A stretch of DNA of 64,000 bases from Dongia_A sp035695765 (GTDB lineage Bacteria; Pseudomonadota; Alphaproteobacteria; Dongiales; Dongiaceae). The position numbers and the translations under genes were made by a program. The stretch is from contig DASRRI010000059.1 in the NCBI GenBank assembly GCA_035695765.1, forward strand, positions 1 through 64,000, written 5' to 3'. Within the stretch, counting starts at the first letter, position 1. Every line of letters begins with the position of its first letter. The notes under the pieces were generated by a model that worked only from the letters and a program-made list of their open reading frames with translations, had not been told where the DNA came from and searched no databases. Below are positions 43,101 to 50,941 of the stretch, piece after piece.

Positions 43101-43530
43101 GGGCGGCTTGACAATGTCGGTCGAATCATCGACGGCCGTGCCGGCAATTGTGGGCGATGAACGGCTGCTGAAGCAGACGCTGCTCAACCTGTTGTCCAAT
43201 GCGATCAAGTTCACGCCGAGAGACGGGGCTGTCCGGATCTCCACCAAGGCAACAGCGATCGGAATCGAAATTGCGGTGGCGGATTCCGGCATCGGCATGA
43301 GCGAAAGCGAGCTGGCGAAGGTCGCCAAACCGTTCGTTCAGCTCGAGAACTGGCTGGTTCGCAAATACGAGGGAACGGGCCTCGGCCTATCCATTGCCAA
43401 GGCATTCTGCGAGCTGCATGGCGGGCGGCTGGAGATGGTCAGCGCGCCCGGACGAGGGACAATTGCGACGATCCACCTGCCGGCATCACGCATCGCACCG
43501 AACGCCAAGGTCCGCGCCCACGCGCAGTAG
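40168..43530 (+). CDS. Multi-PAS/GAF sensor histidine kinase, orphan
   Basis: A protein of about 1120 residues with one N-terminal transmembrane helix (SIAAIVLLLLLVVAGGLII). Then PAS1 (about 40-155), a GAF domain (about 170-340, with VPLYSGQDMVGLMGIANR), PAS2 to PAS5 (about 350-870, several with PAC motifs such as RGTAQDVTE and FGTVQDVTE), HisKA with phospho-acceptor in NVSHELRTPLNAIIGFSEV (about 889), and HATPase (NLLSNAIKFT, DSGIGM, GTGLGLSIAK). Tandem PAS domains sense redox, light or ligands. No response regulator or receiver domain adjoins, so the partner is elsewhere. Confidence 0.87.
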   Translation: MTGSIAAIVLLLLLVVAGGLIIRLHRQRSDALRALEQSKERFQEFADAAADWLWEIDAEYRFTMDTGHTPRGGLVGTDLIGVRRWEMPGVDSNDPIWDRYRATLDAREAFRNFEFSYSGQNGHRFYASISGHPLYAPDGSFVGYRGTARDITVETEAKQRAARTTLLLDAVRLIQSSYIGGTDPKQACEQMLATLLDVTQSAYGFVGEVRHDETGAPYLKAHAVTNIAWNEETRRLYAENAAQGLEFRNLNTLFGAAITSGKPVIANDPAKDPRRGGRPEGHPPLDFFMGVPLYSGQDMVGLMGIANRAGGYDDAMVAFLEPLTGACGAVLAAIQADTQQAVVEAELRATVGRLNAAERHAHLGSWEADIATGEMIASDEALDIFGQPPGTKVTRNMFFDALLEEDREQINTAIESVLASTQSEYTIEYRIHHRRRGTRRIAAKVAVDRAPDGTPLRLRGTAQDVTELRAVEADLRASQQRLDLALDGTGVSLWDWNVATGKFKFDRRVLERIGYQPGEVEFTTAAWDALIHPDDLAAMASAPDNCYKGTEDVFQAIYRVRTKAGDWRWILSRGRAVERGPDGLPRRLSGTHLDITDLKQIELALRRSDERFRALAESSRAIPWEADFATYRITYVGPQIEAVVGFSAADWVGKDLWPERLHPEDRDRILREAADYARAGVDHNLEYRLIAADDRVVWIRDLVSVIKSEDGQTWLYGAMVDVTEEKQIEQTLRESEARYRQAERVAGLVHWSSVGGDTSRWQEPKLAFSDTAAAFFGLPQGSLPATTAEYVDRVVHLDDRERLRRSFADLTRDKAEEFTLEYRIQRKDGSVAVVSEIGRRFLADDGRLQSAFGTVQDVTERKQTEDALRRAQMEAEIANRAKSQFLANVSHELRTPLNAIIGFSEVMKGELMGPLGSSVYKEYAGDIHESGRHLLAIINDILDLSRVEAGQTALNESTIEVQTLVGACLILVRGKAHAGGLTMSVESSTAVPAIVGDERLLKQTLLNLLSNAIKFTPRDGAVRISTKATAIGIEIAVADSGIGMSESELAKVAKPFVQLENWLVRKYEGTGLGLSIAKAFCELHGGRLEMVSAPGRGTIATIHLPASRIAPNAKVRAHAQ

Positions 43531-43540
43531 GAAAGACCGC

Positions 43541-43569
43541 TGCTCCGCCGGTCATGCGCCGGCGGAGCA
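43541..43569. terminator. Bidirectional stem-loop between kinase and helicase genes
   Basis: An 11-bp perfect stem, TGCTCCGCCGG (43541-43551) with CCGGCGGAGCA (43559-43569), and a 7-base loop, in the 63-base gap between two convergent stop codons. Neither side has a long T-run, but its position fits termination of both genes. Confidence 0.6.
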
Positions 43570-43593
43570 TAGAGCTTGTGCAGCCTCTGGCGA

Positions 43594-45381
43594 TCAGCCC
43601 ATACGCACCGGTTCGTGGCGCTGCGGACGTCGATTGCCGGAGTGCGGTTGGTTGCGATCCTGGCGCGAGCGCTTCAGCGGCTGATGACCACCATTCTCCC
43701 GCCGTGGATGCTGCTTGCCGCGCGCATTCTGGCCATTGTTTCCGCGCTGGCCATCGCCACGCATCTCGCGGCGATCTTGTTGCTGGCGCTGCTCACGAGG
43801 CCCGCCGTGGGCGTGCTGGCTGTGCCCATGGGAAGCGCGACCTTGGTCGCCATCGGACCGCGGGTCCGACCTGTTGCCTTCGTGACCATGTGGCCGGCTA
43901 CCACGTGATGATTCGGTCCGAGCTTCGTGATGCTGACCATCGTGCCGCTGCTCGCGGTGATCGGTCCCGCGTGAATGCGGGCGATGCCCACGTGCGTCGC
44001 GACCACGCTCGCCCTCGGGCCGCGAGTCAGGCTTGCGCATCTCACGTCCATGCGGGTGATTTCCGTCCTCGCGATGAGGGCGACGTTCGCCTTTCGTCCG
44101 TGCGGACTGGCGATGCGTGCGCTCTTCGGATCCGCCCCTCGATTCACGCCGTTCCGACTTGCCATGATCGCGGCCGCGCCGGCCGCCATTACCATTGTGC
44201 GCCGGCTGCCTGGCGCCGCCGTGACGAACACCATCAGCGATGTGCGCCGCATGGAACGGATGATCGAGATCGACGGCGACCGCTTGACGGATCGTCTTCT
44301 CGATGTCTCGCAGGAATACGCGTTCCTCCGCGTCACAGAACGAGATCGCGATCCCGTCATTGCCGGCACGCGCGGTGCGGCCAATGCGATGGACGTAGCT
44401 CTCCGGCTCGTTCGGCAGGTCGAAATTGATCACGTGCGTGATGCCATCGACGTCGATGCCGCGGGCGGCGATGTCCGTTGCCACCAGGACGCGGACCTTG
44501 CCGTTGCGGAAGTCGTTCAGCGCCTTCTGGCGGGCATTCTGCGACTTGTTTCCGTGGATGGCATCAGTGCGCACGCCGGCGCGGTCCAGCTGCTCGGCCA
44601 CCTTGTTGGCGCCATGCTTGGTCCTGGCGAAAACCAGGGCACGCGCAATCGACTGATCGCTCAGCAGATGCTGCAGCAGGGCGCGCTTGTTCGCCTTTTC
44701 GACGAAATGCACGCGCTGGGAAATCCGTTCTGCGGTCGTGGCGACGGGAGTCACTTCGACGCGCACCGGCTCCTTCAGGAGGCTCGCGGCAAGACCCGTG
44801 ACGGCCTGCGGCATGGTGGCGGAGAAGAGCAGTGTCTGACGCTCCTTCGGCAGCTTGGCCATGATACGCTTCACTGGCACAATAAAGCCCATGTCGAGCA
44901 TGCGGTCCGCCTCGTCGAGCACGAAGGCCTCGAGACTGTCAAAACGCACCTGGCCCTGATTCATCAGGTCCAGCAGGCGGCCCGGCGTCGCAACCAGCAC
45001 ATCAACGCCGCGCGACAATGCATGGACCTGCGGGCCCTGGCTGACGCCGCCATAGACGGCGGCGCGGTTGAGGCGCAGGTGCCGCCCGTAAGAGCGGAAG
45101 GAATCGAGGATCTGGACGCAGAGCTCGCGGGTCGGCGTCAGGATAAGGGCGCGGACGGAGCGTGGGCCTGCGCGCCGGTCGGTCGTGGTCAGACGCTGCA
45201 GCAGCGGCAGGGCAAAGGCCGCCGTCTTTCCGGTCCCGGTCTGGGCGATACCCAGCAGGTCGCGGCCTTCCAGCAGCGGTGGAATCGCCTGGGCCTGGAT
45301 CGGCGTCGGCGTCTCATAGCCCTCGGTGGCCAGCGCCTGCAGCAAAGGGGCGCTCAGCTTCAGATCGGTAAAAGTAGTCAT
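43594..45381 (-). CDS. rhlE: DEAD-box RNA helicase, RhlE type, with long charged tail
   Basis: A 595-residue helicase. The two RecA domains cover about 1-370 with Q-motif FTDLKLSAPLLQAL/PTPIQ, motif I AQTGTGKTAAF, Ia PTRELCVQ, motif II VLDEADRML, motif III FSATMP, motif V ATDIAARGIDV and motif VI HRIGRTARAG. The remaining 210-220 residues are low-complexity, rich in R, G, H, D and S without hydrophobic residues, far longer than in E. coli RhlE. It unwinds short RNA duplexes in ribosome assembly and RNA decay, often in the cold. Start ATG 45381 begins MTTFTDLKL. Confidence 0.92.
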   Translation of the reverse strand: MTTFTDLKLSAPLLQALATEGYETPTPIQAQAIPPLLEGRDLLGIAQTGTGKTAAFALPLLQRLTTTDRRAGPRSVRALILTPTRELCVQILDSFRSYGRHLRLNRAAVYGGVSQGPQVHALSRGVDVLVATPGRLLDLMNQGQVRFDSLEAFVLDEADRMLDMGFIVPVKRIMAKLPKERQTLLFSATMPQAVTGLAASLLKEPVRVEVTPVATTAERISQRVHFVEKANKRALLQHLLSDQSIARALVFARTKHGANKVAEQLDRAGVRTDAIHGNKSQNARQKALNDFRNGKVRVLVATDIAARGIDVDGITHVINFDLPNEPESYVHRIGRTARAGNDGIAISFCDAEERVFLRDIEKTIRQAVAVDLDHPFHAAHIADGVRHGGARQPAHNGNGGRRGRDHGKSERRESRGGSEERTHRQSARTKGERRPHREDGNHPHGREMRKPDSRPEGERGRDARGHRPHSRGTDHREQRHDGQHHEARTESSRGSRPHGHEGNRSDPRSDGDQGRASHGHSQHAHGGPREQRQQQDRREMRGDGQRGNNGQNARGKQHPRRENGGHQPLKRSRQDRNQPHSGNRRPQRHEPVRMG

Positions 45382-45799
45382 GTGTTCTGTTGTCTTTCGG
45401 TGCATGTGCAGCCGCACCCGCCGCACTGGCTCAAGGCCAAGCGCGAACGCGGCTCGTTATAGGCGCTTCCTTGGAAGGGCCCGGGTTTATGACCCGGCAT
45501 GCGCGCTGTGCGGGACGATGTTGGAGGAAATGGTCTCGGGACGGAGTGGCCAGCGATTGAACGCCGATTACGCCTGCGCGCGGTCGCGAGAGAAGAGGCT
45601 GGATTGCCTCGGCGATGCGTATATGACTGGATGGCGGTTAAAAGTCAATGAATGGTGGCGCAAGCCAGCCATGCGCCCCACCGGAAGGACAGCATGGCCA
45701 TGTCGCTCTCCCGCAATCCCCAGCCGTGATCACGCTACCGAAGGCTGCACACGCCCGCTAATCTGCTGAAACTCATGTGATTCCAGCGGCAAACGGTCC
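45382..45799. other. Divergent intergenic region between helicase and sulfatase genes
   Basis: About 420 bases. Frames here do not resemble proteins. A short perfect hairpin CCGGGT-TTATG-ACCCGG lies at 45481-45497, about 100 bases before the helicase start and inside its probable long leader. A long leader is usual for cold-regulated helicase genes, but no known motif is evident. Confidence 0.35.
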
Positions 45800-47398
45800 A
45801 TGCCCCCACGCCCAGCTACCCCCGCCCCAAAACTCTCCAAGAAGCGCCGCCCCAACATCCTTTACGTGATGTTCGACCAGCTGGCGCCGCATTTCCTGCC
45901 GAGCTACGGCCACAAGGTCGTAAAGGCGCCAACGCTCAGCCGCCTCGCAGCGGAGGGGGTCCAGTTCGACAGCGCCTATACCAACTCGCCGCTCTGTGCG
46001 CCGGGGCGCTTTTCGATGATGGCGGGGCAGCTCTGCAGCCGGATCGGCGCCTGGGACAACGCGGCGGAGTTTCCCTCCGCCGTCCCGACTTTCGCGCATT
46101 ATCTGCGCCTGGCCGGCTACCGCACCTGCCTTTCCGGCAAGATGCATTTCGTCGGGCCAGACCAGCTGCACGGATTCGAGGACCGGGTCACCAGCGATAT
46201 GTATCCAGGAGATTTCGGCTGGACCCCGACTTGGGAGGAACCGAAGAAGATCCACTGGTGGTTCCACAACATGCTGAGCATCACCGAAGCCGGTGCCTAT
46301 GACCGCTCGCTTGAGATGGAGCACGACGACGAGGTCGCCTATACCTCGCAGCGCTGGCTGCATGAGCATGCACGCGGCAACGACGAACGACCCTTCATGC
46401 TTTGCGTCTCTTTCATGCAGCCGCATGACCCCTATCTCGGCTCACGGGCGGACTTCGAAAGCTATCGCGAAGATGAGATCGACCTGCCGGTGGTTCCGTA
46501 CGTCGCGCCAGCAAAGCGCGAACCGGTCGCCAAGCGCATGTACGACCTCTACGACCGCGACGAATATCGCGTGACCGAGCGCCACGTGCGCGCGGCACGG
46601 CGCGGCTATTATGCCATGATCACCTACAGCGACCGGCTCTTGGCGCAAGTGCTGAAGGCACTCGAAGAGACTGGCCAGGCCGACAACACCATCATCGTGA
46701 TGTCGGCGGACCATGGCGACATGCTGGGTGAACGCGGCCTGTGGTACAAGATGAACTTCTTCGAGCATTCCACGCGGGTGCCGATGATCATCCACGCTCC
46801 CCATGCGCTGAGGGCGCGGCGCGTGCCGGAGCATGTCTCGCTCATGGATTTGCTGCCGACCTTCTGCGACATCGCGACCGACGGAAAGGGCATCGATCAT
46901 GCGGCTCCGCTCGATGGCGCGAGCCTGCTTGGCCTTGCCGCCGGATCGCCGGAGGCTTGGCCCAACACGGTGTTCGGCGAATACATGGCCGAAGGCACAT
47001 TCCAACCCGCCTTCATGATTCGGCGCGACCGGTGGAAATACATCGCCTGCGCCGGCGATCCGCCACAGCTCTATGATGTCTCGGCCGATCCTCATGAGCT
47101 CACCAACCTCGCCGGCGACCCGAAGCATGCCAGGATCGCCCAGGCTTTCGCCGCCGAAGTTGCGAAGAAGTGGGACAGCGCGGCGATCCGCCTGCAGGTC
47201 GTGGAAAGTCAGCGCAATCGAATCGTGATCCAGGATGCCCTGCTGAAAGGCAAGATCACGCCGTGGGACTTTCAGCCTTTCCAGGACGCGGCAAAGCAGT
47301 ACAACCGCAACTATGGAGCCGAGCTGTACGACACAGACCGGCGTGCGCGCATCCCCTTCAGGCCTGAACCAAAGAAAGACGGAAAGAAGGCGAAGTAG
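45800..47398 (+). CDS. betC: Choline-sulfatase
   Basis: A 532-residue type I sulfatase. The formylglycine motif is SPLCAPGRFSMMAG (C66-x-P-x-R). Metal-binding blocks are RRPNILYVMFDQLAP at the start and IIVMSADHGDMLGERG in the middle. The C-terminal WDFQPFQDAAKQYNRNYGAE is characteristic of choline-sulfatases. It hydrolyses choline-O-sulfate to choline and sulfate in the cytoplasm, supplying osmoprotectant precursor, carbon and sulfur. betA, betB and the choline-sulfate transporter are not in this window. An SDR gene follows at 72 bases. Confidence 0.88.
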   Translation: MPPRPATPAPKLSKKRRPNILYVMFDQLAPHFLPSYGHKVVKAPTLSRLAAEGVQFDSAYTNSPLCAPGRFSMMAGQLCSRIGAWDNAAEFPSAVPTFAHYLRLAGYRTCLSGKMHFVGPDQLHGFEDRVTSDMYPGDFGWTPTWEEPKKIHWWFHNMLSITEAGAYDRSLEMEHDDEVAYTSQRWLHEHARGNDERPFMLCVSFMQPHDPYLGSRADFESYREDEIDLPVVPYVAPAKREPVAKRMYDLYDRDEYRVTERHVRAARRGYYAMITYSDRLLAQVLKALEETGQADNTIIVMSADHGDMLGERGLWYKMNFFEHSTRVPMIIHAPHALRARRVPEHVSLMDLLPTFCDIATDGKGIDHAAPLDGASLLGLAAGSPEAWPNTVFGEYMAEGTFQPAFMIRRDRWKYIACAGDPPQLYDVSADPHELTNLAGDPKHARIAQAFAAEVAKKWDSAAIRLQVVESQRNRIVIQDALLKGKITPWDFQPFQDAAKQYNRNYGAELYDTDRRARIPFRPEPKKDGKKAK

Positions 47399-47469
47399 GA
47401 GGCGGCCGCGGGACCTTGCCAGAGGGCGAGGTTTCGCGCCAGCATGCCGGGCTCGGCAGGAGGCGGCAT

Positions 47470-48246
47470 GTGATCCATCTTGCAGACAAGATCGTGATCG
47501 TGACGGGAGGGACGCGCGGCATCGGCGCGGCGATTGCCGGGACTTGCGCGGATCTTGGCGGGAGAATCGTGCTGACCGGCCGCGATGATAAGGCCGGCGC
47601 CACGGTCGAAGGTGGGATTCGTTCAAGGGGAGGATTTGCGCGCTTCGTCCAGGGCGATGTGACTGCGCCTGGCTTTGCAGAGAGTCTGATGGATGATGTT
47701 CTGACGGAGGAAGGGCGGATCGACGCGCTGATCAACAATGCGGGCGTCCTGTCGCGCAGCAACGTCGCGGACTGCACCGATGCGGAGTGGGATTCCGTGC
47801 TGACAACCAATGTCACTGCAATCTTTCAGCTGTGCCGCGCGATCGTGCCGGTGATACGCCGCCAGTTCCTGGAGGGAGGACGGACCGGCGCCATCGTCAA
47901 TATCGCGTCCGACTGGGCGATGGTCGGGGCGCACAATGCCGTCGCCTATGGCGCCAGCAAGGGTGCAATTGCGCAGCTGACGCGCTCGATGGCCATCGAT
48001 CACGCGAAGGACGGAATCCGGGTCAACGCCGTCTGCCCGGGCGACATCGAAACGGACATGTTGCTTTCCGGGCGCGGCGGGGAAGAGCGAGAGCCGCTCC
48101 TGTACCGGCTGGGAGAGGCCATTCCGCTCGGACATGTCGGACAGCCTGATGACGTTGCAGCAGCGGTCGCGTTTCTGGCTTCCGACGCAGCGAGCTACAT
48201 TACTGGTATCTTGCTGCCAGTCGACGGCGGCAGCACCGCCTGGTAG
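47470..48246 (+). CDS. SDR-family oxidoreductase
   Basis: A 258-residue classical SDR. The cofactor loop is VTGGTRGIGAAIAGTC, the structural NNAG is DALINNAGVLSRS, and the active site is NIASDWAMVG plus YGASKGAIAQ (Y-x-x-x-K). The C-terminal VDGGSTAW is typical. GTG 47470 is taken as start because AGGAGG (47457-47462) lies 7 bases before it; the frame is open to a TTG at 47416 but without a ribosome site. It may be co-transcribed with the choline-sulfatase gene. Confidence 0.85.
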   Translation: MIHLADKIVIVTGGTRGIGAAIAGTCADLGGRIVLTGRDDKAGATVEGGIRSRGGFARFVQGDVTAPGFAESLMDDVLTEEGRIDALINNAGVLSRSNVADCTDAEWDSVLTTNVTAIFQLCRAIVPVIRRQFLEGGRTGAIVNIASDWAMVGAHNAVAYGASKGAIAQLTRSMAIDHAKDGIRVNAVCPGDIETDMLLSGRGGEEREPLLYRLGEAIPLGHVGQPDDVAAAVAFLASDAASYITGILLPVDGGSTAW

Positions 48247-48295
48247 ATGGTAGCGGCATTGCGATTGCTCGCGCCATAAGCAATGCTCGGTGCGC

Positions 48296-48673
48296 ATGAC
48301 TGAGCGCCTGGCTTTCCTCCTGTCCATGCTGATCGAAGGTGCCGTGGCTGCGTTGCTCGGCGTTTGGCTCCGCGAGCGTCTCGGTTTGTCACGCTTCAGC
48401 GCAAGCGTACGTGCCTGCGCCGCTGCCGTGATCGGCACGGGCGCAACGCATCCTGTCTTGTGGGTGGGATTTTCGCGATTGCTGGGATGGACCGGGATCT
48501 GGTGGGGCGCCGCCGTAATGAGCGAGGCAGGCGTGATCCTGGCTGAGACCTTGTTCTATGCAGCCGCCTTGCGCGGCCATTGGCGCTGGTCTTTGGCGCT
48601 TTCAGCGATGAGCAATCTTGCTTCGTTTGCCGCAGGAGTAGCGCTCACATCCTGGTTGCCGCGGCCAGGTTAG
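48296..48673 (+). CDS. Small hydrophobic membrane protein
   Basis: A 125-residue protein with about four predicted helices (LAFLLSMLIEGAVAALLGVW; AAVIGTGATHPVLWVGF; GAAVMSEAGVILAETLFY; LALSAMSNLASFAAGVAL). I do not recognise a named family. The pattern of conserved glutamates and G-T-x-x-T-H-P is seen in small bacterial membrane proteins of unknown role. It starts about 50 bases after the SDR and has no clear ribosome-binding site; a GTG at 48290 is in frame. Confidence 0.6.
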   Translation: MTERLAFLLSMLIEGAVAALLGVWLRERLGLSRFSASVRACAAAVIGTGATHPVLWVGFSRLLGWTGIWWGAAVMSEAGVILAETLFYAAALRGHWRWSLALSAMSNLASFAAGVALTSWLPRPG

Positions 48674-48726
48674 AGTCCGGCCAAATGTCGCTGGCAGCCC
48701 CAGACTCCATCTGGAGATGGGGCCCA

Positions 48727-49587
48727 CTACCCCGGTAGCGGGACCAAATCCGCCTCTCCTGGAACAGCAGGAAATCGGCCCGATTTCCAATCTTCCTTGG
48801 CTTGTTCGATCCGGTCCTTGGAACTTGAGACAAAGTTCCACCAGATGTGCCTTGGCCCATCCATCGGTTCGCCACCCAGCAGCACTAGCCGAGCGTCCGA
48901 TAGTGCGCGAACATCCATCACCGCGCCTTCAGGAAGGACCAGAAGCTGTCCCTGAATGTAACGAGTAAGCCCTAATTCGACCTCTCCGCTCGCCAGATAC
49001 AGCGCCCGTTCTGGATAATCCACAGGCAAGCTTACCCTGGCGCCCTTCGTCATCGTGAGATCTACGCAGATCATCGCATGCGGCGCGTTCAGTGGGGATC
49101 GGGCTCCGAATGCCTCGCCAGCGATGATCCGCGCCGAAAGATGGCCATCCTCGACGACAGGCAAATCACTCACGTCCAGATGAAGAAATACTGGCGCCAT
49201 CTCCTCGTGGGATTTTGGCAGCGCTACCCAAAACTGAATGCCGGAAAGCACACTGCTTCCACCCGCTTCCTCTGGCGTCCGCTCCGAATGCACGATGCCG
49301 CGGCCGGCCGTCATCCAATTAATGGCGCGCGGCCGGATCATCTGTACGTTACCGAGGGAATCGCGGTGCAGGATCTCGCCTTCCAGCAGATAGGTCATCG
49401 TGCTGAGCCCGATGTGTGGATGCGGGCGAACGTCGAGCCTTTGCCGCGGCGCCAGCCGCGTCGGCCCCATCTGGTCCAGGAAAACGAAAGGCCCGACCAT
49501 ACGGCGTTCGATCGCCGGCAATGCACGGCGGACCGGAAAGCCAGCGATATCCCTTGTCTTCGCATTGATGACCGTGATGGGCGCCAT
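48727..49587 (-). CDS. Pirin family protein
   Basis: A 286-residue bicupin of the pirin family. The N-terminal iron-binding motif is visible in DVRPHPHIGLSTMTYLLEGE (H-x-H, H and E ligands), followed by RDSLGNVQMIRPRAINWMTAGRG (shown as IRPRAINWMTAGRGIVHSE) and the C-terminal half with YLASGEVELG. Some pirins show quercetinase activity, others act as redox-responsive regulators. It starts 2 bases after the stop of the DinB-like gene, so the two were co-transcribed. Confidence 0.88.
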   Translation of the reverse strand: MAPITVINAKTRDIAGFPVRRALPAIERRMVGPFVFLDQMGPTRLAPRQRLDVRPHPHIGLSTMTYLLEGEILHRDSLGNVQMIRPRAINWMTAGRGIVHSERTPEEAGGSSVLSGIQFWVALPKSHEEMAPVFLHLDVSDLPVVEDGHLSARIIAGEAFGARSPLNAPHAMICVDLTMTKGARVSLPVDYPERALYLASGEVELGLTRYIQGQLLVLPEGAVMDVRALSDARLVLLGGEPMDGPRHIWWNFVSSSKDRIEQAKEDWKSGRFPAVPGEADLVPLPG

Positions 49588-49589
49588 GA

Positions 49590-50111
49590 TCAGGTTTCCG
49601 CCGGATTCTGTTTGATCGCCTCGAGGCAGTCGATGACGTCGCTATCGTCTGGCTCGACGCCGGCTTGGATGAGCAAGCAATGCACTTGGCCGCGATGATG
49701 AGCATGATTACTGAAGAGCGTCAGGAAAATGACACGCATTGGCGACTCTGCTTCCTGCCCCGACATGCAGCGGTAGGATATCGTCTGCTCGAGCTGACGC
49801 TCGCGGGTCGCGCGCTCGACGATGCGGATGATACGCTCATCCTCCGACGCACGCTCGATCTGCAATTGGTCGAGTGCCTCGATCTGCACTGTCTTGAAGC
49901 TGTTCGTCAAATTGGTATGGCCAATCGACGCGGTCGAGCCAGAGACGGTCTGCGGGCAGCAGGCGGTCTAAGGTATTGTGAATGGGGCCGAAGAACGCTC
50001 TCCGATCTAGGCGGCGCTCTTCCTCCGTCAGCCCACCCAGCCGAAGGCACGTCGGTTGCACCCGGCCAGCAACGAATAGTGAACTGTGCCGATCTGCGGT
50101 AGCGCCGTCAT
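49590..50111 (-). pseudogene. DinB-family protein, interrupted by two compensating frameshifts
   Basis: Homology to DinB proteins runs across three pieces. ATG 50111 opens MTALPQIGTVHYSLLAG and hits a stop near 50030. The middle (about 50035-49915) continues in another frame as LTEEERRLDRRAFFGPIHNT and LLPADRLWLDRV. The end returns to the first frame (VQIEALDQLQIERASEDE, and the metal-site NHAHHRGQVHCLL). Two small indels of opposite sign explain this. Either the gene is broken or the assembly has two errors. The DinB fold is a metal-dependent hydrolase/transferase (often bacillithiol or mycothiol type) with histidine triad. Confidence 0.7.
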
Positions 50112-50212
50112 GGCCGCCCTCCCGATGGCCTCTGTCGTCCGCTTGATATCACAGTCGATTGTTGCAATAAATACGGTTGAGAGCTGCCCTTGCCGCAGGA
50201 GCCGATCCCGCC

Positions 50213-50935
50213 ATGTCGCGTCGGCACGAAATGTCGTTGACCGCGGATCTGATTGCTCTCGTTCATCGCACCGTCATCGATCCCGGCCCTCCTCAGGGAT
50301 TCACGCCTCTGACGGACCGGGACCATGACGAGCGGCGTGCCGCTTTGCTGGAGTCCCACCCGGTTGGCGAGGATCTGTGGTTGTTCGCCTATGGCTCGCT
50401 GATCTGGAAGCCGGCCTGCAAAGTGGACGGTCAGCATCATGCCTTGCTGCGTGGTTGGCATCGGAAATTCTGCCTGCGCCTACTGCGCTACCGCGGTTCA
50501 CCGGATTGCCCTGGCCTGATGATGGCGCTCGACATCGGTGGTTCCTGTCGCGGTGTCGCACAACGCATACCGGCGAAGCATGTTGAAGAGCGTCTGGATC
50601 AGCTCCTCCGGCGCGAAACCAGCGTCAAGCCTGCGAGCAATCTGCCACGCTGGGTCACTGTGGCGACCGAAGCAGGGAAGCGGCGTGCGATCGCTTTCGC
50701 CATAAATCGCAAGGGGCCGACCTATTCAGGACCGCACACATTAAATCAAACGGCGGACATTCTGGCCCGGGCCTGCGGCCATTGGGGAACGGGCGCCGAA
50801 TATCTCATGCACACTGTGGCGCACCTCGAAGACCTCGGCATCCACGACCGTTATCTCTGGCAATTGCAGGAACTCGTGGCGCAGCGAATCAGAGCGGCGG
50901 CGACAGGCCGGGAAATGCCTGTCGCCGCCAGCTAA
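50213..50935 (+). CDS. Gamma-glutamylcyclotransferase, ChaC type
   Basis: A 240-residue ChaC-like protein. The family motif LWLFAYGSLIWKP binds the gamma-glutamyl group; the catalytic glutamate lies in LLRRETSV (about 133). The C-terminal EYLMHTVAHLEDLGIHDRYL is typical. ChaC enzymes cleave glutathione to 5-oxoproline and Cys-Gly. ATG 50213 is preceded by AGGAG at 11 bases; ATG 50231 is an alternative. It stands alone and converges on the RND efflux genes. Confidence 0.85.
   Translation: MSRRHEMSLTADLIALVHRTVIDPGPPQGFTPLTDRDHDERRAALLESHPVGEDLWLFAYGSLIWKPACKVDGQHHALLRGWHRKFCLRLLRYRGSPDCPGLMMALDIGGSCRGVAQRIPAKHVEERLDQLLRRETSVKPASNLPRWVTVATEAGKRRAIAFAINRKGPTYSGPHTLNQTADILARACGHWGTGAEYLMHTVAHLEDLGIHDRYLWQLQELVAQRIRAAATGREMPVAAS
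50897..50928. terminator. Strong stem-loop at the convergent ends of chaC-like and RND genes
   Basis: A 12-bp perfect stem, GCGGCGACAGGC (50897-50908) with GCCTGTCGCCGC (50917-50928), and 8-base loop, lies inside the last codons of the ChaC gene and 14 bases from the RND stop. No T-run follows on either strand. Confidence 0.45.
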
Positions 50936-50941
50936 GCTTCG

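Noticed and set aside
43975..45462. Large plus-strand frame over the helicase gene
   Set aside because: The minus strand encodes a complete DEAD-box helicase; the plus frame shows no recognisable domain.
45481..45497. Cold-shock thermosensor or riboswitch in the helicase leader
   Set aside because: Only a 6-bp hairpin is visible; no known RNA motif can be supported.
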